Notes under the pieces: generated by a model
Databases searched by the model: none
The model's input: only the letters and a program-made list of their open reading frames with translations
Told to the model about the DNA's origin: nothing
Source: Dromaius novaehollandiae
Lineage: Eukaryota > Chordata > Aves > Casuariiformes > Dromaiidae
NCBI RefSeq assembly: GCF_036370855.1
Contig: NC_088103.1
Span: 7,317,404 to 7,381,403, forward strand
Direction of reading: 5' to 3'
DNA length: 64,000 nucleotides
Position numbers and translations under genes: made by a program
Part shown: piece after piece, positions 60,374 through 64,000 of the stretch
Numbering within the stretch: position 1 is the first letter of the stretch
Layout of the letters: every line of letters begins with the position of its first letter

Positions 60374-61106
60374 CTGCCAAGAGAGAAACACGGATTGAAT
60401 GCAAACACTTGTCCACAGCGTGACTCACATAAAAGACACAAAGCACAGTATCCCAAACTGCAAATAAGCAGAGAAAAATAAAAGGCTCATTGTTCAAGCA
60501 ACACTGGTAACTGTCAAGAACTGAAACGGGATGCCAACAGGAGCTTTAAATGCCTGCAGTGCCCCCTTCCCTGCCGTATTCCCCGTGAGGGAATAACCCA
60601 AGTCACACTTGCTTTACTGCTTATCCTGGAAATGATACTGGGTCCAAACTAATGGAAAGTATTGGGTTTGTAAACCAGAGCCCTCTCTGTGTTTCACAGC
60701 CGTGCGCTAATGCTTTTATTATCTTGGTAGGCCAGCTGCTTAGTTCATCTCGGGGAAAAAGAATCAATTATCAGCTAAAAAAATCCTGAAAAAGTGGATT
60801 GCAGTTGGATAGCGAGGCAATTTTTCTCTCTGCGAACCCAGGCACAAGGCCAGGCAACTTTTCAACCAATGTGACAAAGTCAACGGGAGCAACTCAAAGA
60901 TGCTCAAGGGGAAAACATCAAGAGGCAGTAAATTTCGGGTATTTAATGGGCACTAATTAAATAGGGCAACAATAACATGACTCTCTTTTTTTCTAAAAGG
61001 GTCAGGGAAAAAAAAACCTGCCTGGGAAAAATGAGTTTTGGTTATAAAATACTGTAAAGGTCATTTAGAAGTTACAGAATAATTAGGAAATAAAAAATAA
61101 CAGTAC

Positions 61107-61145
61107 CTCTGGTCTGAGAAGAGAAGGTCTCAGCAACTGCTGTTG
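61107..61145 (-). CDS. PCDH15: PCDH15 cytoplasmic-tail exon (39 nt)
   Basis: Minus-strand exon of 13 codons, phase 0 to phase 0, encoding Q-Q-Q-L-L-R-P-S-L-L-R-P-E. The acceptor is TTTCTTTGGTAG and the donor is GTACTG. The Leu/Arg/Pro-rich peptide followed by E-L-S-M-E-S-G from the next exon matches what I remember of tail isoforms of mammalian PCDH15. Because 39 is a multiple of three and both boundaries are phase 0, it can be skipped without breaking the frame. The first bases (CAACAG) form a possible tandem acceptor that could add or remove two Gln codons. Confidence 0.7.
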
Positions 61146-62408
61146 CTACCAAAGAAAATTAGAAAGGGATTAGTTAGGCAGTAATAATTGAAGTGCAGGT
61201 CATTTGTGTTTGAGTTAAGATCAGAAAGAAATCCTTAAAGCACGGGCGGGTCAGAGCTCTTCCTATGGTGATGACCCAGATACGTCAAAGCTCACCAAGC
61301 ACTTCCATATTTATGTTTCACAGACTAGGGCTAAGCACATGATGTAGTGAAATCACTTAACAGGTGAATATTTCTTCTACCTGAGATAAAATTGAATGCC
61401 CAGTTTTAGCTGTATCTGATCTGTGATTTCACTCCCAAGGCAGCACATCGTGAGGAAAGCGGGCTGACACGGGAGGATAAGCAACTGGCGGCCGTGCAGG
61501 GAGGACTGACAGCTCCATAGGGCTGCTCCTAGGTGCAACACAGCTAAACACAGGCCGGTGTGGGCAGTCACATTGCTGCTGTGCACTGCAAGCTCTTTGC
61601 AAATGACTTACATTGATGCACATCACCATGTTGCATATCAGGACCAGTTGCTATCATCTGTATTCAGGAAGATCTGCATTTTCTTGCACGTTCCTCCTAA
61701 AACCTGGCGGCACAAATCACGCCATGATCCTTAGCCAGAACCAAACCCCGAGAGACAGGGAAGTTTGGTATCCGACCTGAGAGCGCCAAACGAGCTCTGC
61801 AGAGGGACGGAAAATCACTGCAGAACCAAAAGCCTGCAATGGCATCGAAGCAGCGGGACCAAGATGCGCATCTAAAGATTAGTAGAACTGACCCAGCTTT
61901 CATCATTAAATATCAGCCTTTATGATTAAAAAAAATGTATATTGGAGAACCTTCCAATTATTACAGGAGCTTATACACATTTCAGATGAAAACTCTCCAT
62001 GTTATGCATGCCTGGAGAAAAAAGTGCTGTGAGAACAACAAAATGCACTGGGTTGGAGAAGAGGTCTACGTAGTCCAGCACCAGGCCCTTGACAGTGGCC
62101 AGCAGCAGACAGCTAGATGTGCCATAAAAGAAGACACCAACTGTGGAGGAAATCCCCTGGAAAACTATTTTTGGCAGTCTATAAAGCAGCAATCTTCCAA
62201 CCTGGATGTTACATTTGCATCATTTATTGCTTACTAGCCACCAGTGAATCTGCACCTCAGGAACACATCTAAACTTTTTGAAAAAATTTATATTTCTGGC
62301 CTCTAAAACATCCTGCAGCAACAAGTTTCACAATTTAACTATGGGCTGTCTAGAAAACCATGTCAGCGCAGTTAGTATTTTTTTAATGTAGCTGGAGAAC
62401 AGCCTTAC

Positions 62409-62430
62409 CTCTTGCTGTGCATATCCTCGC
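62409..62430 (-). CDS. PCDH15: PCDH15 cytoplasmic-tail microexon (22 nt)
   Basis: Protocadherin-15 is the lower tip-link cadherin of hair cells; this exon lies in its intracellular tail. Read on the minus strand it encodes R-G-Y-A-Q-Q-E after one base that completes a codon from the previous, unseen exon, so the upstream intron is phase 2. A long pyrimidine tract ending TTTTAG precedes it and the donor is GTAAGG. It ends in phase 0, matching the next exon at 61107-61145. It is too short to be found as an ORF; support comes from the two strong splice sites and the fitting phase. It is probably alternatively used, as small tail exons of this gene are known to be. Confidence 0.6.
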
Positions 62431-64000
62431 CTAAAAGTCAGAAAAAGAAAAAGATAGTATTAGTATACTTCTGTTAGACTACATAGAAATGCATACTGCC
62501 TTTCGTTCTGGAGAGGGGTGAAAAGATAATGCAATTAGAAATAATTCTAGCAAGAAAAGAAATACATATCTATCATACAAAATATGCTTTTCTTTGGATT
62601 TGCTCTGGACGTACAAATTATCACATGAGGCAGGCTAGGGAAACTTTGGGATCTTTTCTTGCTTCCAGTTGCAAATGGATGAGAAGAAACCCCCAATCCC
62701 CAAAAGCCAGAGAGCCAGGGCACCCAGCCCAACGCAGCAGGGAGGGAGGGTGCAATCGCTGCGCTCGCTCCTCCTCCCGCTCCCACGCAATCTCCTCTGC
62801 GGCTCAGAGAGCTACCGAGGGCACCTACACAGAGTGTCCACTGCTCCACACCTCTCCCCAAACAGGGAAACAGTCTCTCTTCTATACCTGGACTTTCTGA
62901 ATCCATGCGCGGTCTTGCTAGAAACTGGCCCAGAGCATCTATTACTAATTTCTTCTAACATTGTTATTATTAAAATTACACATTTCCTACCATTTGCTCA
63001 ACAGCGCGGGGGAGTTTACGTTATTTTGGCTATTCGTGATTATTTTGCCACAGGCTTTGTGCTTTGGATCTCATTGGAAATTTGTTGTTGTTGTTGTAAT
63101 TCATTTTCTCGGAGCCGTTCGTATGCATGACAAATGCACTTACGCCTATCGAGCTCTGCATTTTCCCATTTTGAGCCAGGAAATTAAAATGTGCTGCCAA
63201 ACTAGCGAATAGCAATTTAGGTCTTAGCGTTGTTATTAAGAATAAGCTTGGGAATTTATTTTTTTGCAAGAAGGAGAGGGGGTAAGTGCTCAAAATTGCG
63301 TTGAGCTTAGCCTAGCACATAGAGAGCAGGCTAGAGAAATTCTTTAATTACACTTGAGAAAATAATAAAGAACAGAGTAGAAGTTCTTTTTAATTCTTTA
63401 ATATCACCATCTGCAAAGTCTTCTATTACTATGCAGCACATGGAATTGATTATCAGCATCAAATTAATGCGGTTGCCCACATAATATGAAAGTAATGAAC
63501 AACTGAAATGAAGATTGATCATCAAAAGATGATCTGTGACTTTGCAGAGCCCACTTGAGCAACACTGTATTTAGTTTCCCTGTCGCCTACAGCTTCAGAA
63601 ACAGAAGGCCTCGTGTTGCACAGGGGCTAAGCAAGCCTATTAATCTTTATTGCTTTTGAGTAGACGCTACACTGTGCATTAAAATTTGTAATACAAGTAA
63701 ACAAGTAACGCTAACGTAATTTGGAATTCAACTTTCTTAAAAATAGCACCACGCTGTGTTTTGAGAGATGCGCCCACTTCTCCTCTTATAGTTTTGTGCG
63801 GCCACGATTAGAAGAAGAAAAAACAAAAAGACAAAAAAGAAAAAAATCATTCACAGCACAAGGATCTATTCTTAAAAAAAAAAAAGTGTCAAAATAACAT
63901 GATTTTTTTTCCAGGAGGGAATTGGAAAACTCTCCACCAAAGGGGCAATTGCTTTGGGATAAAAATGATCAGCCAGACTTCACTGCAGTCAATCAAGGGA

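Larger units (their letters stand above)
58566..64000. other. PCDH15 introns and upstream intronic sequence
   Basis: The introns between the four small exons (58566-59342, 59476-60299, 60374-61106, 61146-62408) and the sequence upstream of the microexon (62431-64000) show no further exon I can support. Open frames at 61377-61629 and 62547-62906 (minus) and 62669-63130 (plus) lack consistent splice sites and family resemblance. A pyrimidine tract occupies 59711-59756. The transmembrane and cadherin exons must lie beyond the window. Confidence 0.55.

Noticed and set aside
1..64000. CRISPR arrays, phage, toxin-antitoxin or other prokaryotic systems
   Set aside because: The window is vertebrate DNA. 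The direct repeats found are short tandem duplications or microsatellites without spacer structure.

Overview
This window is vertebrate nuclear DNA, most likely from a bird. The signs are split genes with GT-AG introns, long gene-poor stretches, a low density of interspersed repeats, a decayed CR1-type LINE, an ERV-L-type retroviral remnant and short homopolymer or microsatellite tracts. Nothing in it looks prokaryotic, and I see no operons, CRISPR array or bacterial defence locus. The species call is inference; a crocodilian or turtle is not excluded.

The only gene I can name with confidence lies on the minus strand at the right end, about 53.3-62.4 kb. It is the 3' (cytoplasmic-tail) part of PCDH15, protocadherin-15, the lower tip-link cadherin of inner-ear hair cells. 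Four small in-frame exons (22, 39, 74 and 133 nt) lead to two mutually exclusive terminal coding exons. One is a 1.6-kb exon resembling the CD1-type tail, with an acidic/serine-rich domain ending in S-T-A-F. The other is a 555-nt exon matching the CD2-type tail, ending in M-T-K-L. Both endings are class-I PDZ ligands, and each exon has its own poly(A) signals. The shared exon ends in phase 0 and both terminal exons start in phase 0, so either can follow it. The ectodomain and transmembrane exons must lie beyond 64 kb.

The remaining ~53 kb, downstream of PCDH15, is largely intergenic. Regions, left to right: a CpG-rich, homeodomain-motif-rich block (1.48-2.56 kb); a possible tRNA-derived SINE (3.9 kb); about 15 kb with nothing recognisable; a degraded CR1 LINE (19.27-20.16 kb); homopolymer tracts; a CpG island with a 30-bp tandem repeat carrying two perfect RFX X-boxes (about 30.0 kb); AT-rich, conserved-looking blocks (32.5, 35.45 and 42.0-42.4 kb); a possible small minus-strand gene for a secreted or membrane protein (41.16-44.19 kb); an ERV-L-like integrase-dUTPase remnant (44.9-46.1 kb); and GC-rich but unrecognised DNA up to PCDH15. 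Several isolated exon-like open frames are reported with low confidence. I did no alignments; family calls rest on motifs and remembered family features.
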